From positions 62,001 through 126,000 of the forward strand of contig JADNRZ010000036.1 in assembly GCA_015501605.1 (NCBI GenBank): 64,000 nt of DNA, read 5' to 3'. The notes beneath the pieces were generated by a model. That model was not told where the DNA came from and made no database searches. It saw only the letters and a program-made list of their open reading frames with translations. Of the stretch, positions 12,628 through 24,779 are shown piece by piece. The position numbers and the translations under genes are program-made. Each line of letters begins with the position of its first letter. The first letter of the stretch is position 1. The DNA comes from Panaeolus papilionaceus. Lineage: Eukaryota; Basidiomycota; Agaricomycetes; Agaricales.

Positions 12628-13159
12628 GCTGTTGCCGATTCTGGAAGATAGTCACGTAGACGGAGAGGGAGCCTGATTTCGCGTTGTGGTCATCCGGATC
12701 TTGTAAGTGGCGGTGGCTGCTGGAGGTCAGGATGAGGGTCTAGCGCGTCTAGTGGTGAATGGAGGTCAACGTCCATGGCACTCTGCCCAGATTGAGTGTG
12801 CGGCACTGAGTCTGAGAGAAACACGGGGGTGTTGCTGTTTACTGTGGATGCTGAACTGCTTGTACTGCTAGTGGCCCCAGACGTCCCTCTCTGAGCCTAG
12901 TTCAAGTGGACATCATACGCGAGTTTAGTTTTATTCGGCACCCCAGGGAGCACATAAGACCTACCTGTCTCTGTAACCGTTCTTTACGTGTTGTCAGCTG
13001 GTGACCTGCTTTGGGCAATAAGGCCTGAAGCCCCCTTGCTCTTCGTTCTTGCTTAACCTTTGCCTTGAAAGCTGCTGCAAGTGGGCAGGCGTCTTTATGC
13101 TTCGTTAAATGTGCACTTTCTGTAAAGGTCCTGTCGCATCCTTCGACACAGGAAAGCAT

Positions 13160-14273
13160 GATAGGAATGAGGAATAAAAAGCAGATAATGAATACGAATA
13201 GCTTCAGCTTCAAGGGTTTCAAAACAAAGTTGCCAGAGGGTAGTCCTAGTAAAACTTGCAGGTTGCCTAATCGATTACTGTGACGATTGTGGTGCATATT
13301 TAGATTTAGATTCAGACTCGATTTCCAAGTGGCCGCTGGCCTCAGCACAAGTAATATTGAGAGTTGAAACTTGAATGTAGAAATCAGGATAACGAGGGGT
13401 GCAAGTAGCAGGGGTGAGGACTAGATCATTCAATGACTCTGACTCCATGCACTGCTTGCAGGAGTCTGATGAACATTCAAACATTCAAGGGCTCAGACGT
13501 GGTGACACACAATTGTGGTCACGGTTATTGCCGGTTATTACAACGCACTCATCCCTTCTGTTTGTATTCGGACAGCCTTTTCAATATGAGGGTAATGGGT
13601 CCCCATATCCACTTTTTGACCACTTAAGCTCACAATTTATATCTCATTTTCAAGCTAATTATTAGCAAAATACATTTCTCTATTTAGTTTTACTTACAAT
13701 GGTATCCGGAAAAAGATAATCAACATTTAACATGTTGATGTTGGTATATGTGACCCTATTGTTATGGTGTGACATATCTGAGTGACGTGATCACAGTAAC
13801 AGATGAGGCGCAGTTGTCTAATGCCTATATCAGTTATATTTTAAGTACTTAAGCTCAAAGTAACTATGCTATTAGATAGATACAAGGTAGTTATGCATGA
13901 ATATGGTTTTATTTTATCTTAGAATGGTATACGAAGAAAGTTATTTTAGTATTTGTGTTGTCACTCTATTTATGAGTCACACAGTGTGACAGAATTTGAT
14001 AACTAGAACTAAGATAACTAAGATTCGATACTGCAGATATTGAATGAACATAAAGTGTAGTCTATACTTTATTATCACCACAATTATCACCAAAACCATT
14101 ATTATGCAAGGACACCTTCAATCTATTTCAGCTTTCATAGATACTTAGACGATAACATATTAAAACATATGAACCGACTACCTCACCAATTTAAATACTT
14201 CAATTCAAGATCGAGATTCAAACCATTCAATCAATTAAAAAAATGAGATAAACATTATCATGGTAAATTGGAA
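13160..14273. other. AT-rich intergenic stretch, no gene supported
   Basis: Sequence upstream of the Plavaka ATG. It becomes strongly AT-rich from about 13650. Small ORFs lack any recognisable feature. The outer end of the Plavaka element should lie in this area, but no matching inverted repeat with the 1.4-2.6 kb side was found by eye. Confidence 0.4.
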
Positions 14274-16998
14274 CTAGCCGAGTCGTCGCCTCTTTACTCT
14301 ACTCCCAACCCCAAGGGTATCTTCTTCTCCAAGTTCACATTGTGATGCTAGCTTCTGATCAGCGGACTTTCTGCGACGCTTCTGTGGTAGTGCAGAATTG
14401 TCATCAGAAGATGGCAAGTTGTCCATTACCCCACCAAACATTCTGTGATGTTCTTCTAGAGCCTTGGTAATCATAGAGTCACGAATCTGACGGTCTTCAG
14501 GTGCCATAGCACAGTGGTGAATTGCCCTGAGTTCGGTATCACGAACTGGGCGATTCTCCTTTTGAGCCAGCTTGCGCACCTTTGTCTCTTCACGCTTGAT
14601 ATATGCCTCACGAGCTAGACTCTTGACCTTTCGAACAATATCAGATCGCCGCATGTCTTGAACCAAATAGCCACAGTGAGTCACACTAAAGTAAGTAAGA
14701 AAAGTACACAATCAGGATGACAAAATTAGAAGAGAGTTAAAACGAGACTAAACTAACCGTTTGATGTATCGACCTGCATAGATGGGACGTCCAAGCGAAC
14801 CACAGTACTCTGTTGGCCCCACTGCAACATTATTGTCAGTGGACTGCTTCACAAATGCATGGTCATGAGGATTCTGTTCAGTCGCTGAAGCCTTCATTGC
14901 ATCAGCACTATAAATCGAAGTTTTATGAGAAACAGTTATACAATAGCAAGCAAAAACAGATTAAACATACCTGGGATATGCTCAGCTGTTGGAAGGGTAC
15001 AGTGATATGAGCGACCACATTGTCCCAGTCTTGGATTTTTTGAATGTATGTGGCCGAAAATGGCGCCTATCAGAACGGTTACCAAGGTCGGAAAACAATT
15101 TCTCGACTTTGAAACTGGGAAGTCGAGTGGGCAAATCAATAGATCCTTAAAGAATGATTTTAGATTGCTGCAACACTGGCAGGGAGTGAAATCAACACAT
15201 ACCGAGCTGTGTATAAAGCAATGTTAGAGGGTCGTTGCGTGTTGGGGTGTACATATCAGGGTAGGTAGCGACAATATCATCCCATTGCAGACCGAATATG
15301 AGGTGACCAAGGTGAAAGCGTTCAACTTCCTTGGATTTTGGGGATGGTTGAAGTGCTTCTTTGATGTAACTGGGTTCGAAGGGGTCTGGAAACTCACCCT
15401 CATGGTCATCACGATACCAGTAGGGAGAGTTTGTCTTGCCAGCAGCAACCTTCTCCTTGTGTTGGATTGCATACTTGGTAATATTCATCTAGAAGATGCA
15501 GGTATTCAGCGCTAGTGAACAATGCCCTTTGAATGAGTTAAACACATACATTATGCTTGGTTGCAAGCTGAACAAGTCGTCGAGGAAGGCTAACCAGTGG
15601 TTTCCCATAAATACGAAGCATGGTTCGTGGATACTTCAAACGTTCCTTATGGTCTGGATTGAGAAGACCATTGTCCCAGGAAGGACGAAGGAGAACACTA
15701 AAACAAAAAACAATTAAATAACATTGAGATCAGCAAAAAAGGAAACAAACGGTAGCATTCGTTCTGCACGAATAGCATACACATAGTAAGCTACACATAG
15801 GCGTGATGTTCGAGATGGGCATTCAAAAAGCTCACGCTCAGTGATGCCCATCGGTATACCTATACAGAAAAGAGTATGGGTTGGCAATGAATTAGAAAGA
15901 GACTCAGTCCGACATTGCAGGTAACGCTCGGGCTCAAAGTAGCAAACTTGAACTCAACGCCATGTACCTGCACGTCTTCCGTTCAAAACGAACCCATGTA
16001 CGTTCAAAACGGACAAAATTTGAGAAAGATATGGGCGAAATACGAAACATGCTCGTGTTTCAGCCATGTCCTACGCAATTCCGAGCCGTCTGGAACGCTC
16101 CAGATTAAAAACTGTGCTCACCTGCAACAAAAAAAACGTCGTTTACAGTGTAAGCGCCAATTCCGACCCACACCTTGTTGAACTGGCGGATAATGTTGAT
16201 AGCGAAATCGAGCCTTCCCAGTTTCCATCGACTGCGGATCCAGTCTGCCACACCTTGAATGAAGGCATTGAACTCAAGTGCTATGTATGGGAGATCAGGC
16301 CCCAATAGCTCCTGTGAGGTCGTCCAAACAGGCTGTACTAACCTGTAAGAAACATACTTACACAAACATAATTCTACTTACCTGGTAGAGCTTGTCGAGC
16401 GAAACAAATGCAAGTACAAAGCCCTTACACTGAATGGCGAGCCCACATGAAAATCTACGATGCTGGAGGGTGTATAGCAACATGAAAGGGGTCATCTGAT
16501 GATCACATACCTTGTAGGGTGTCATAAGTACACCTTTCCATCGCTCCGGTGTGTAGACCTGCACAGAAGTATGTGTCAAGTAAAACAGCTAAGATGAAGA
16601 TAAGTATTACAAGTGTAAAAAGTTATGGGTTTACTTACCCATAACCAGACTGCACCCAGATTTATAACAAGCGCCCGGACATTATGGTGTACATCTATCA
16701 GAGAAAGAGAGGTGATTGGTAAGGGGTTTGAGTTGTCCTTGGTTCGTTGCAGTTCTGTTGCAACAAGGGGTGTTTGATGCTTGTTGGTTCCTCTAAGGTA
16801 CCGTGTCTCTGAAGTGAGAGGCTGAATGAGACCGGAGGTGATGTTCAATTCCTTGGCTTCATCAGCTGTGAGGTCGGCATACAAGCCAAGAACATGGCGG
16901 CTATCCATGTTGGGGTGTGCATCTAGCGCCCATTTGGATGTGATATAATGGGCTAAGCCCTCAACGAGCTCAGGCATTTTCAGAACTGGAGGAGACAC
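14274..16998 (-). CDS. Unrecognised multi-exon protein
   Basis: It reads leftward from MSPPVLKMPELVEGLAHY at 16998 to a stop at 14274. Long exons include the first (about 16998-16640, ...RALVINLGAVWLWV), one around 16340-16150 (LLGPDLPYIALEFNAFIQGV), one around 15470-15215 (YWYRDDHEGEFPDPFEP) and a basic C-terminal exon (14711-14274) with probable nuclear-localisation clusters (PQKRRRKS, VKRRRLG). Smaller exons between them carry VYTPERWKGVLMTPYK and a Cys-containing piece (FECPSRTCRLCVAYYVYAV). I know no family for it. A degraded MITE lies in what looks like an intron at about 15920-16130. The nuclear signals and transposon-rich setting leave open that it is itself transposon-encoded. Intron borders were not all fixed, so it could be broken. 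Confidence 0.5.
15920..16130. repeat. Degraded copy of the GGGAA-ended MITE family (copy D)
   Basis: The core matches the internal palindrome of the elements at 21487, 24058 and 62589: blocks with CAAAACG, AAACGG, AGATATG, AAATACGAA and TTTCAGCCAT occur in the same order. The terminal GGGAA ends and flanking TA were not found, so it is older or truncated. It lies between exons of the 14274-16998 gene. Confidence 0.55.
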
Positions 16999-17270
16999 GA
17001 AGCAGAAAAGTAGAAAGCAGCCTAGAGGAAGGGAGAGTAGTCAGAACTCAAGCACGACATGTCAAAGTGGACGCGTAGACACGATCACATGCTCGGTCCA
17101 TGAGATAACGTGACATATGCAACGGAGTCATGTGGGACACAGTCCCTTTTGGCAATGGCATGTCGGACACTGTATTGCTGAAAGTCACAATAGAATCAAC
17201 GATATCATAAAATTTAAACCTAGTAACGACAAAAAATTTACAAAAACTTGAAAGGGACCTCTGTCTCGTA

Positions 17271-20048
17271 TTAGTATGTAATGCGTGTTAGGTCCAAGCC
17301 CAAAGGATCATACACCCCACCCACTGTCGTGCTGTGGCTGCGCCCAAATTCACGCGTCCAATCAACGTCTAAATCCAACTCCAAGGCTGCTCCCCTGTCA
17401 AAGAACCCAAAATCAAATGGGCTGATAGACCTAATATGAAAAGCTATAAATTTGGCAAAAACCAGGGACTGCGGGTAGTTATCTGTCATGTAATACTGGT
17501 AAGACGCTTGTTGAATTAATAGAACCCAAACTTGGTTATGATTGAAGGGCATGGTGAGCGATCTAGTTGGTGGTGCTTTTAAACAACGGAAGACTTGATA
17601 CAGGTCATTGGTGGAGAGGTACGATGATATGACCTGACCCAGGCCAGTGATGTTTGCAGTTGCGACAGCAATTTCCCAGATAAGGGCATAGTGGCTCTCG
17701 TTTGGATCGGCGAGTCCGGATAAATGAACATGTCGGGCGTAATCTGCTGAAGATCCCAATCAAGGCCACTGTCTGCTAGGAACTGGAAGTCGAAATTGTT
17801 CGGAAATCTTGTGGGCTGCTGCTGAGCCTGTGATAGAGAGGCTAGTGGAAAAAATGTCGTCGTGGGGTTGACAAGGGAAGGCCAGGAAGCGTCGTCATAG
17901 ATTGTAGTATAGGCATGAGCTGCAAAATCTAAGGGGCGCGATGAGAGTAAAGCCTTTAAAGACTTGGAACACTCACCAATTTGATTTTCGTGTTCCAAAG
18001 GTAACAGGGAGCTTCCCGATGGGAATGTTGTGAATGCTTGCGAGATTGAAGAAGAATCATCTGCAGGTGCGATGAGAACAACTTTGATTTTTGGAGACTC
18101 AACAAACACTTGCCAAATTGATTTTCGCCAAGTAGCTGAGAGCTTCCCGGAGAGACTGAGGAAGAACAACTGTCAAGATCTGTGATGAGAGTGAAACATT
18201 GACACAGAACTCACCAGCAAAATTGTCAGAGATGGGATTATTAGACGCCGAAAACGAGGCTTCAGTAAACGTTACTAGTAACTCGTAAGTAGACATTCTA
18301 GTGGTCATACGGTACTATAGGGCGCTTACTGTCGATGTCACAATCAAGATATTGCGATATGAGGTTGGTAGCTTTGGTAGCGGCAACTTGAACAGAGTAC
18401 GGGTCGAAGTCAACCTGCGAGGGAGGCTGGCTGTTGCTCAGGGTCCAGTCTGACTCGGAGTTCCTCATATTGATAGCATACAAAGATAAGAGTTCGTGAT
18501 ATGCATCGGGAGATACCAGGAAGGCGATCCCTGATGTCTGAATGACTCTAGGTGGAACAGGGTTGGGTTGTTCTGCTCTATTGTGTCAGAGTTCAAATCA
18601 CAACGTCAGCAGGTGAAATCCCCAAGGCGCTGAACTCAAAGAGACACTTACAGATTTTTCAAATAGGCATCGGTATGGAAAGCATGCAAGCCCATTGGTA
18701 GATGTGCAATGCTCTCACAAATATCATCGAATCGACTCTTGCGTAAATCCCATCGCCTCTTGGAATCCGCCTCGCCGCGGGTTTTGCTTTTGGTCATGGT
18801 GGAAGTCTGGAGTCGAAGAAGTCGACACTTGGATTCATATTCAGCCTGGTTACAACCATAAACATCCACATCAGTGTCAATGCAGGTGGCGTCAGTCCGA
18901 GTCATCACGACAAACATGATATTGAAGGACTCACTACTTCGTTGATGAAGGCGACCAGTTGGAGACAATGCTCTACTTTCCAACGCTGACAGTTTTTGTA
19001 CAGAGGAAATTCACCGTATTTCCCCCAAAACTTCTCTTCAACGTAGAGCAGTTCCTCATCGGAAGAAACCGAAACGGGCTTTCCAGTTTGATTGTGCAAA
19101 TTTGTTTGGATCTTGGTCAACCGCTCACGACAGGCCTTGACTTTTGGTAAGAAGGTCGTATAGATTAAAGTGTGTAGGGATTTCTTAATAGCTATTCCCA
19201 AAAACGGGCAAAATTCCGTTTCCATAGCTCCCTAAAAGTAAATCAATATGGCACTGTTGTAAATACGTTGAGAAATGCGGCCTGCGTACATTATCACGGG
19301 TGCTACTTCTTTGGTTTATCCCGCACAAATCGTGATTAAGGAGACAGTGGGAGATGCTAAATCTGTTCACTGTCGGCTTGTGGTTGTGGAGTGGAAGGAG
19401 CAAAGGAGCGCCGTCAGCCTGGCGATTTAGAGTTGAGCTCTGTGTCTCAGTGAGTTTCGTGTAGATGCTGATTATACGGGTTTCGGTTTCAGCATCATGA
19501 CTATTGGGGAGGCACATCGAGAAAACCTCTGCATCCCCTCCTAACATAATTGTATTGAAGAGTGTGTGATGCTTTTTGAGGAGCTAGACAACCCAACCAA
19601 GAATTAGATCTCATGTCGCTGGCGTTGAACAAAATGAATGACTTACTAATACAAAGATTCTCTCTGGGATGGTTCTGTTTGAGTCGTCGGTGGGTTCTGG
19701 GCTCCACTTGATGTCTTTGGTGAGATCTGAGCGTTCGGAGCAGCCTGGGTAGGTATAACGGAACAAATCCATAGTAAAAGAGAGCGCGTAAGAGACCACA
19801 AGCTCAAAATGCATGCGGCCAGGATAGCATGTTCCCGTTTCAATCAAAAATCGGGTAATATCTACGTCATCTATCAACTGCTTCTCACTGGGAGAAATGT
19901 TCGCCTGGGCATCAACGATTGACGTTCTGTACGAGATAAAGTCACAACGTCGCTCCGTCGTAGCTGAGCGGTTAGATTGCCCGTATGGCGCTCGGCGATT
20001 CCGAGTTGTGCTTGTCCGGTGTGGCTGAGGACCGCCGTTGCTTGCCAT
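17271..20048 (-). CDS. Unrecognised multi-exon protein
   Basis: Reads leftward from MASNGGPQPHRTS at 20048 to a stop at 17271. Recognisable exon pieces in order: ISPSEKQLIDDVDITRFLIE with CYPGRMHFELVVSYAL; MLGGDAEVFSMCLPN; FCPFLGIAIKKSLHTLIYT with KYGEFPLYKNCQRWKVEHC; a basic piece (KSKTRGEADSKRRWDLRKSR); YHELLSLYAINMRNSESDW; and a long last exon (17759-17271; LIWEIAVATANITGLGQVI). Introns are short and frames change between exons. I do not recognise a domain. It runs parallel to the 14274-16998 gene with 272 bp between them, so both could belong to one mobile element or be a genuine pair. Around 17950-18200 a small exon-intron unit appears tandemly duplicated (see findings). The detailed exon structure is uncertain. 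Confidence 0.45.
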
Positions 20049-20589
20049 TAACGACAAGGTGGATGTTTTCCTAGTGAGAGATGGGGAGAAAGATAAGCGT
20101 AGGAAAGCAAGGGGTATGCGCTATAAACAAACCAAACAAGCTGGATTCATAATTTCCATGAGATGTGCTTGACTGCACAGCAGGGTCGCTATTGATAGGG
20201 AATAGCCTGTGATCATAGAACATTTCAAAAACTATATTTAGTAATCAGATACAACAATCAGTATACAAAAACGATTGAAAATTGCTCAAGAGAAGGATGC
20301 CGATGCCTAGAACCTTGTGACTCAGGAAAGGGCAGAATTTTACAATAAAAAAAAGGTGAAAACACAGCAATCTCAAGAGGCACACGATGCGGATGAGGGT
20401 GAAGCACAAGAAACGGAAAGATATGGGTAATGATAGTTGTTTGGTGTATCCTGAAGTTTAGAGAGGGTGGCAGGTATGGGAAAAACGCAGGTAGGTAAGT
20501 TACACTGTAGTTACTAAGTGATCTATGGAATAGACTACAGTGTATGTACTGAGTTGATTCCATGGAACGCGGGTGGAATTCCTTCATAA

Positions 20590-21480
20590 GGATATAAGAC
20601 TATTATTAAAATTTATGAATGGTAAGGATTGCATGAATGAAGGGATTAAATAGGTGAGTGGGGTGGGTGGGGAGACGGACGGGATGGACCGCTGAAGACA
20701 GGGGGTTATGCTATGGATGGGAGGGTTGGGAGGACCCCGGGATATGGGGATGCATATGCGGGTGGAGAAGGGGCGGGTGGGTGGTCGGAGGATACACAAC
20801 TCCGGTGTACAGGCGGATATGTAGGTGGGTGGGGGACCAAAATAATTCAATACAGGGTGCATCAGCGGGTAAGCTAGCAGGCGGGTGGAAGAGCAGGTGG
20901 GATGGGGGAGAGCAGGTGAGCAGGTGAAGGTGGACCAGGAGCGCGGGTGGATAACCAGGTGAAGGGAGGTGAATGGGTGAGTGAGCGGGTGAAGGTGGGA
21001 GGGTGGGTGAGTGGATGAAGATGGACAAGGAGAGCGGGTGAGGGTGGTTGGAAAAGCTGATGGGTGAGCGGGTGAGGCTGTATGAGCAGGAACGTGAGTG
21101 GGTGGGGGTGGATCAGGAGAGCGGGTGAATGACTGGGTAAGGGTAGAAGAACAGGTGGGGGAGCGGGGACGTGAGCAGGTGGCAGTGGGTGAGGGTGGAT
21201 GAGGAGAGCGGGTGAGTCAGCGGGTGAGAGAAGGGAGAGGAGCAGGTGAGAAAAGGCAGAGCCGGTTGGGAGAGTGTGTAAGGGTGGGGGAGCAGGGAAG
21301 TGAGCGGGTGAAAGTGGGTGATGGGTAGAGCACAGATGTCAGCGGGTGGGCAACGGATGAGTGTGGATGAGGAGAGCAGGTGAGTAACCGGGCGAGAGTG
21401 AGTGAGGAGAGCAGGTGGATGAGTGGGTGAGAGCAGGCAGAGCGGCGGGTGAGAGTGGGGAAGAGCAGGTTGGTGGGCTA
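20590..21480. repeat. Left-arm degenerate G-rich tandem array
   Basis: A run of short degenerate units of the type GGGTGAG(C/T)GGGTGA, with GAGCAGGTG and GAGAGCGGGTGA variants, almost free of pyrimidine runs on this strand. It is the inner part of the left TIR. The mirror array is at 24780-25740. Confidence 0.8.
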
Positions 21481-21486
21481 TGGCTA

Positions 21487-21802
21487 GGGAACGTCACGGG
21501 TAACCCTCAGGTACAAGATCGCTGACCAGGACCCGTACCCGTGGCGTACCCTACCCGTGTACCCGCGAGTTCTCCGCGCAAAACAAGCCCGAGAACGTCC
21601 AAAACGGTCAACCTTTGGGCAAGATATGGCTGAAATACGAAGCCTTTCGTATTTAGAGCATATCTTGCTCGATTTCTGCACCGTTTCGGGCGCTCTTGGG
21701 CTCGTTTTGAAGCTCACGGGTACGCCGAAGCCAACCTGTACCCGTACCCGCGCCTAACCCGACCCGCGACCCGTCCGGGTTGGGCATACCCTTGACTTTC
21801 CC
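21487..21802 (-). repeat. MITE, GGGAA-ended family, copy A
   Basis: 316 bp, flanked by TA on both sides. Ends are GGGAACGTC and GACTTTCCC (inverted). The interior has a hairpin around TCGTATTT and many CGGGT/ACCCG units. It is inserted at the inner edge of the G-rich arm, in the opposite orientation to copies B (24058) and C (62589). Non-coding. Confidence 0.8.
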
Positions 21803-23034
21803 TAACTAGACGGAGGGGAGGTGTGTTCTATGTCGATAGTGGAAATGGTATCATGTGTGTGGGTTAATTGTGGGCGGAGATGAACTTACAGCGGTGGAGA
21901 TCGTCGCAGAGCTGAGGGAGTAAGGGATGGAGGTAAACAGCAGTGAAGAATATACAGAGCAACCCAGGGCGGAGAGCAGGTAGATCACCCTAGATGGTAG
22001 AAGGGGTTGATTTTGACTGCAGCGGAGCTGTTCATAATACTGACCGCAAATCTCAGTTCATGTCCACAGCGGAGATAAACCACATAGTGGCTTGTTGACG
22101 GAGATTGGCGATTCGAATACGGAGAAGATTACGTGGATAATCAATGGTTATTTCCAATAAACGGAGACACGATCAGAACAGTCAGTATTCAGGGTTCGAT
22201 GGACGGGGTGGAGAATACATGAGGGTGTGTACCAACCGAAGGTGTGTGTGGTATGGTAAATGGGTGTTGATTAGACACGAATTTTGGGCGCACCGGGTGG
22301 TCGGGATGCATGGAGTGGATGAAACAATGTTGATAGAGCTTTCCGTTGTTGCAGATTTAGGTTGAGTCCTGGTTTTGGTTTGGGACAGAGTAGTGCCATG
22401 GTTGGATTGTTGTCGGTCCGATTAGGTGGAACCACAGAATCAAGGCCAATGTGTGGACGGAACTTTGTGTACAATGTCGATGTGATGACTGCGCCACCAG
22501 CGGAGAAGTCCTCGAGGAGCTCCCAGAGCCATGGGCGTTGAATATCGAGTGCCACGTCAAGCTCATCGGTAGGGTTATTGTGTCTATACCCTCTCAAGAG
22601 TGTCCGCTGTGGTTTAAAGCGATCACATTAGAAACAATTCACACCAATTCGATGTGATATATACTCCCTAGATCATTAGATATCTTTTCGAAGGACTCAG
22701 CAAGACAGCCTTTTGCGAGTCCCTCAGTAAGAAGATTGACCACTCTTGCTCTGGTAGTGAAAATATCTGCGACCTCCTGGGGGGAAAGTGGAGGGTGGAG
22801 CTGCTCCGCCAGATGCTGCACATTAGCCATGGCGGTGATGTGGTATAAAATCGATTGGGTCCATTTTGCAAGCTGAGATAGAATAAATATAAGTCCGTTA
22901 GACGAATACAAGGCCAGGTATCATTACTTCGTGGCTTGACTCGAGCATCTTGTGCATCTGTCAACATGCAGGTATCCTTCTGGTTAAAAAAATAGGAGGC
23001 ACTCGGACTCATAATGTTCCTCCGGATTAATTCC
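21803..23034 (-). CDS. Possible short gene inside the 5.4-kb element, low support
   Basis: Minus-strand open stretches at about 22911-22639 (with MANVQHLAEQLHPPLSPQEVADIFTT beginning near 22830, first residues shown up to MANVQHLAEQ) and 22597-22271 (LDVALDIQRPWLWELLEDFS) could be two exons of one small protein. I recognise nothing in it. The rest of this interval is non-coding sequence with scattered AGCGGAG motifs. Because a long-TIR element might be expected to carry a transposase here, I looked for a catalytic DDE/D pattern and did not find a convincing one. Confidence 0.22.
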
Positions 23035-23810
23035 ACACGGGTTTAGGACCCGCTGACAAACCCGGCGGGTTTGCGGGTAGGGGTGGGTCGCGGTACGGGT
23101 TGGGGTAGGGCTCCCTCAACCCGGTGCAAAACCCGTACCCTTGAGCGTGGTACGGGTTTGTAGTTTCCTTTTCTGGAAGCGTGCACCTCAGCCAGTTCTG
23201 GCCAATTTGAGCCGTAATTCTTCTCGTTCGTGTCGCTTGTCTTATTTCTTAGAGTAATTCATTCTATGTAAGGCTCATTGACATATAATTCGCTCTATTC
23301 ACGAGTTTTTATGTGTAATATAACAATAAAAAGCGAAATGAATCTGTAATTGTAGTCATTATTGTCAAATGGAATAGCTTGGTAATACTTCGAGAGATAT
23401 ACTGCGTGTATCACAAGCAATTTACGACGCTATGCAATTTTATTTCGCCAGGTGATAGCCACACATTTGAGCTACGGAACCTACTTCAGAACGCGCAAAT
23501 CAAACGACGCTTCACAGAGTTATTGACAATTCTATATGAATTCATCGCCCTCTCTTTAAACCCCTCTGTCGCGACAACAATGGGTTTTGCAATGGTACCA
23601 CATTGTGAAAATGGTAGCGTCAGTGCATACCTACAGAACGAGGGTAAAATCATGAATATCGGTGCAATATATCACTAGATATAAGGAAAGGCGAAAACCC
23701 GCCCTCTTGCTGGGCAGGTTTTTCAAATACCTGTACCCACCCATAACGGGTACAGGTTTTCTGGGGTACGGGTTGGGGTAGCCCGCTGGCTACCCGCAGG
23801 TTACCCGTGT
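23035..23810. repeat. TIR element with ACACGGGT ends (776 bp)
   Basis: The left end ACACGGGTTTAGGACCCG and the right end ...TACCCGCAGGTTACCCGTGT are imperfect inverted repeats flanked by CC on both sides. GC-rich CGGGT-rich ends of about 130 bp enclose an AT-rich centre. No coding capacity. The boundaries rest on inverted similarity only. Confidence 0.5.
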
Positions 23811-24057
23811 CCATCACTACCAGTGGTAGTAGTACTGCACCTACTCCGTCTTTACAGTTCACATGTACATCTACACCGCGTTATCCGTTAGAAACCCTGT
23901 TCTAGCTCTCGCTTTCGACTGGACCTCCGTTGTCCAATACACGCATATACATAGATGTCGACTGACTATATGCTCCGTCATCATCAACGCGTACGGACCC
24001 CACCTTCAACATTATCTCCTGTGAACGATTGAGCACTGACTGCACCAACCACCTCTA

Positions 24058-24414
24058 GGGAAAGTCAAGGGTATGCCCAACCCGGACGGGTCGCGGGTCG
24101 GGTTAGGCGCGGGTACGGGTACAGGTTGGCTTCGGCGTACCCGTGAGCTTCAAAACGAGCCCAAGAGCGCCCGAAACGGTGCAGAATCGAGCAAGATATG
24201 CTCTAAATACGAAAGGCTTCGTATTTCAGCCATATCTTGCCCAAAGGTTGACCGTTTTGGACGTTCTCGGGCTTGTTTTGCGCGGAGAACCCGCGGGTAC
24301 AAGGGTAGGGTACGCCACGGGTACGGGTCCGGGTCAGCGATTTTGTAGTCCGGGTCAGCGATTTTGTAGTCTGGGTCAGCGATCTTGTACCCGAGGGTTA
24401 CCTGTAACATTCCC
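24058..24414 (+). repeat. MITE, GGGAA-ended family, copy B
   Basis: 357 bp flanked by TA (24056-24057 and 24415-24416). It starts GGGAAAGTCAAGGGTA and ends GTAACATTCCC. It is the longest copy because a 21-bp unit (CGGGTCAGCGATTTTGTAGTC type) is present three times near its right end, around 24328-24390. Non-coding. Confidence 0.8.
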
Positions 24415-24779
24415 TACGTCTAGTATGCCCTGTTTATATCCACCACCATACAACACACTGAAATACCTGCACTTAGATGGTCTTCTCCATCGTCATTAAT
24501 CCCCTGAACTCTCCTGATCCTCATGTGTGTTCACAGAAGGCGCACTTCTGTTTAACCAGCAGGAAGACATCCTCCGTCGTGCTGATCAACAACCTGGCAC
24601 CGGCCCGTTCATTTCCGTGTCACCTTTCCTGGTGCGCTTGCCTTGGGTTCCAATGCACTCACATCCGTCCACATAACACGGTGTACCTCTCCACTGAGCA
24701 TCCTATATAGTATGTCTGTGTCTTTCACGCGACAAACCCAAAACCACTGAGAGTGTACGTATGTATATATAGTGTACAC

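Larger units (their letters stand above)
2584..13159 (-). pseudogene. Plavaka-type DNA transposase gene, split by a retrotransposon
   Basis: The protein starts at 13159 with a C2H2/C2HC-like finger (MLSCVEGCDRTF...HLTKHKDAC), then a low-complexity linker, then the long conserved body: PQREIRLPLRLRDYLPE, AHLLHYMPFKLFHK, VVAALMFSSDATHLTDFG, LLATIRDKGICPCPRC, MLVVDLLHEFELGVWKTLF, MAEWHALAKLRMQTE, LGIFHVEFQHVG and a very acidic tail ending DIYDDL at 2584. I recognise this order as the Plavaka transposase family of Agaricomycete DNA transposons. At least ten introns can be placed. The retroelement 6375-12627 sits inside the ORF; removing it with one copy of GCTGT restores the frame (ESATAFIDAPQVKR). 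Defects: an in-frame TGA at 12692-12690 between RSG and PQREI, where relatives have Arg, and a missing AG acceptor before LPDTFKQF near 5410. It is therefore a dead copy. Confidence 0.85.
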
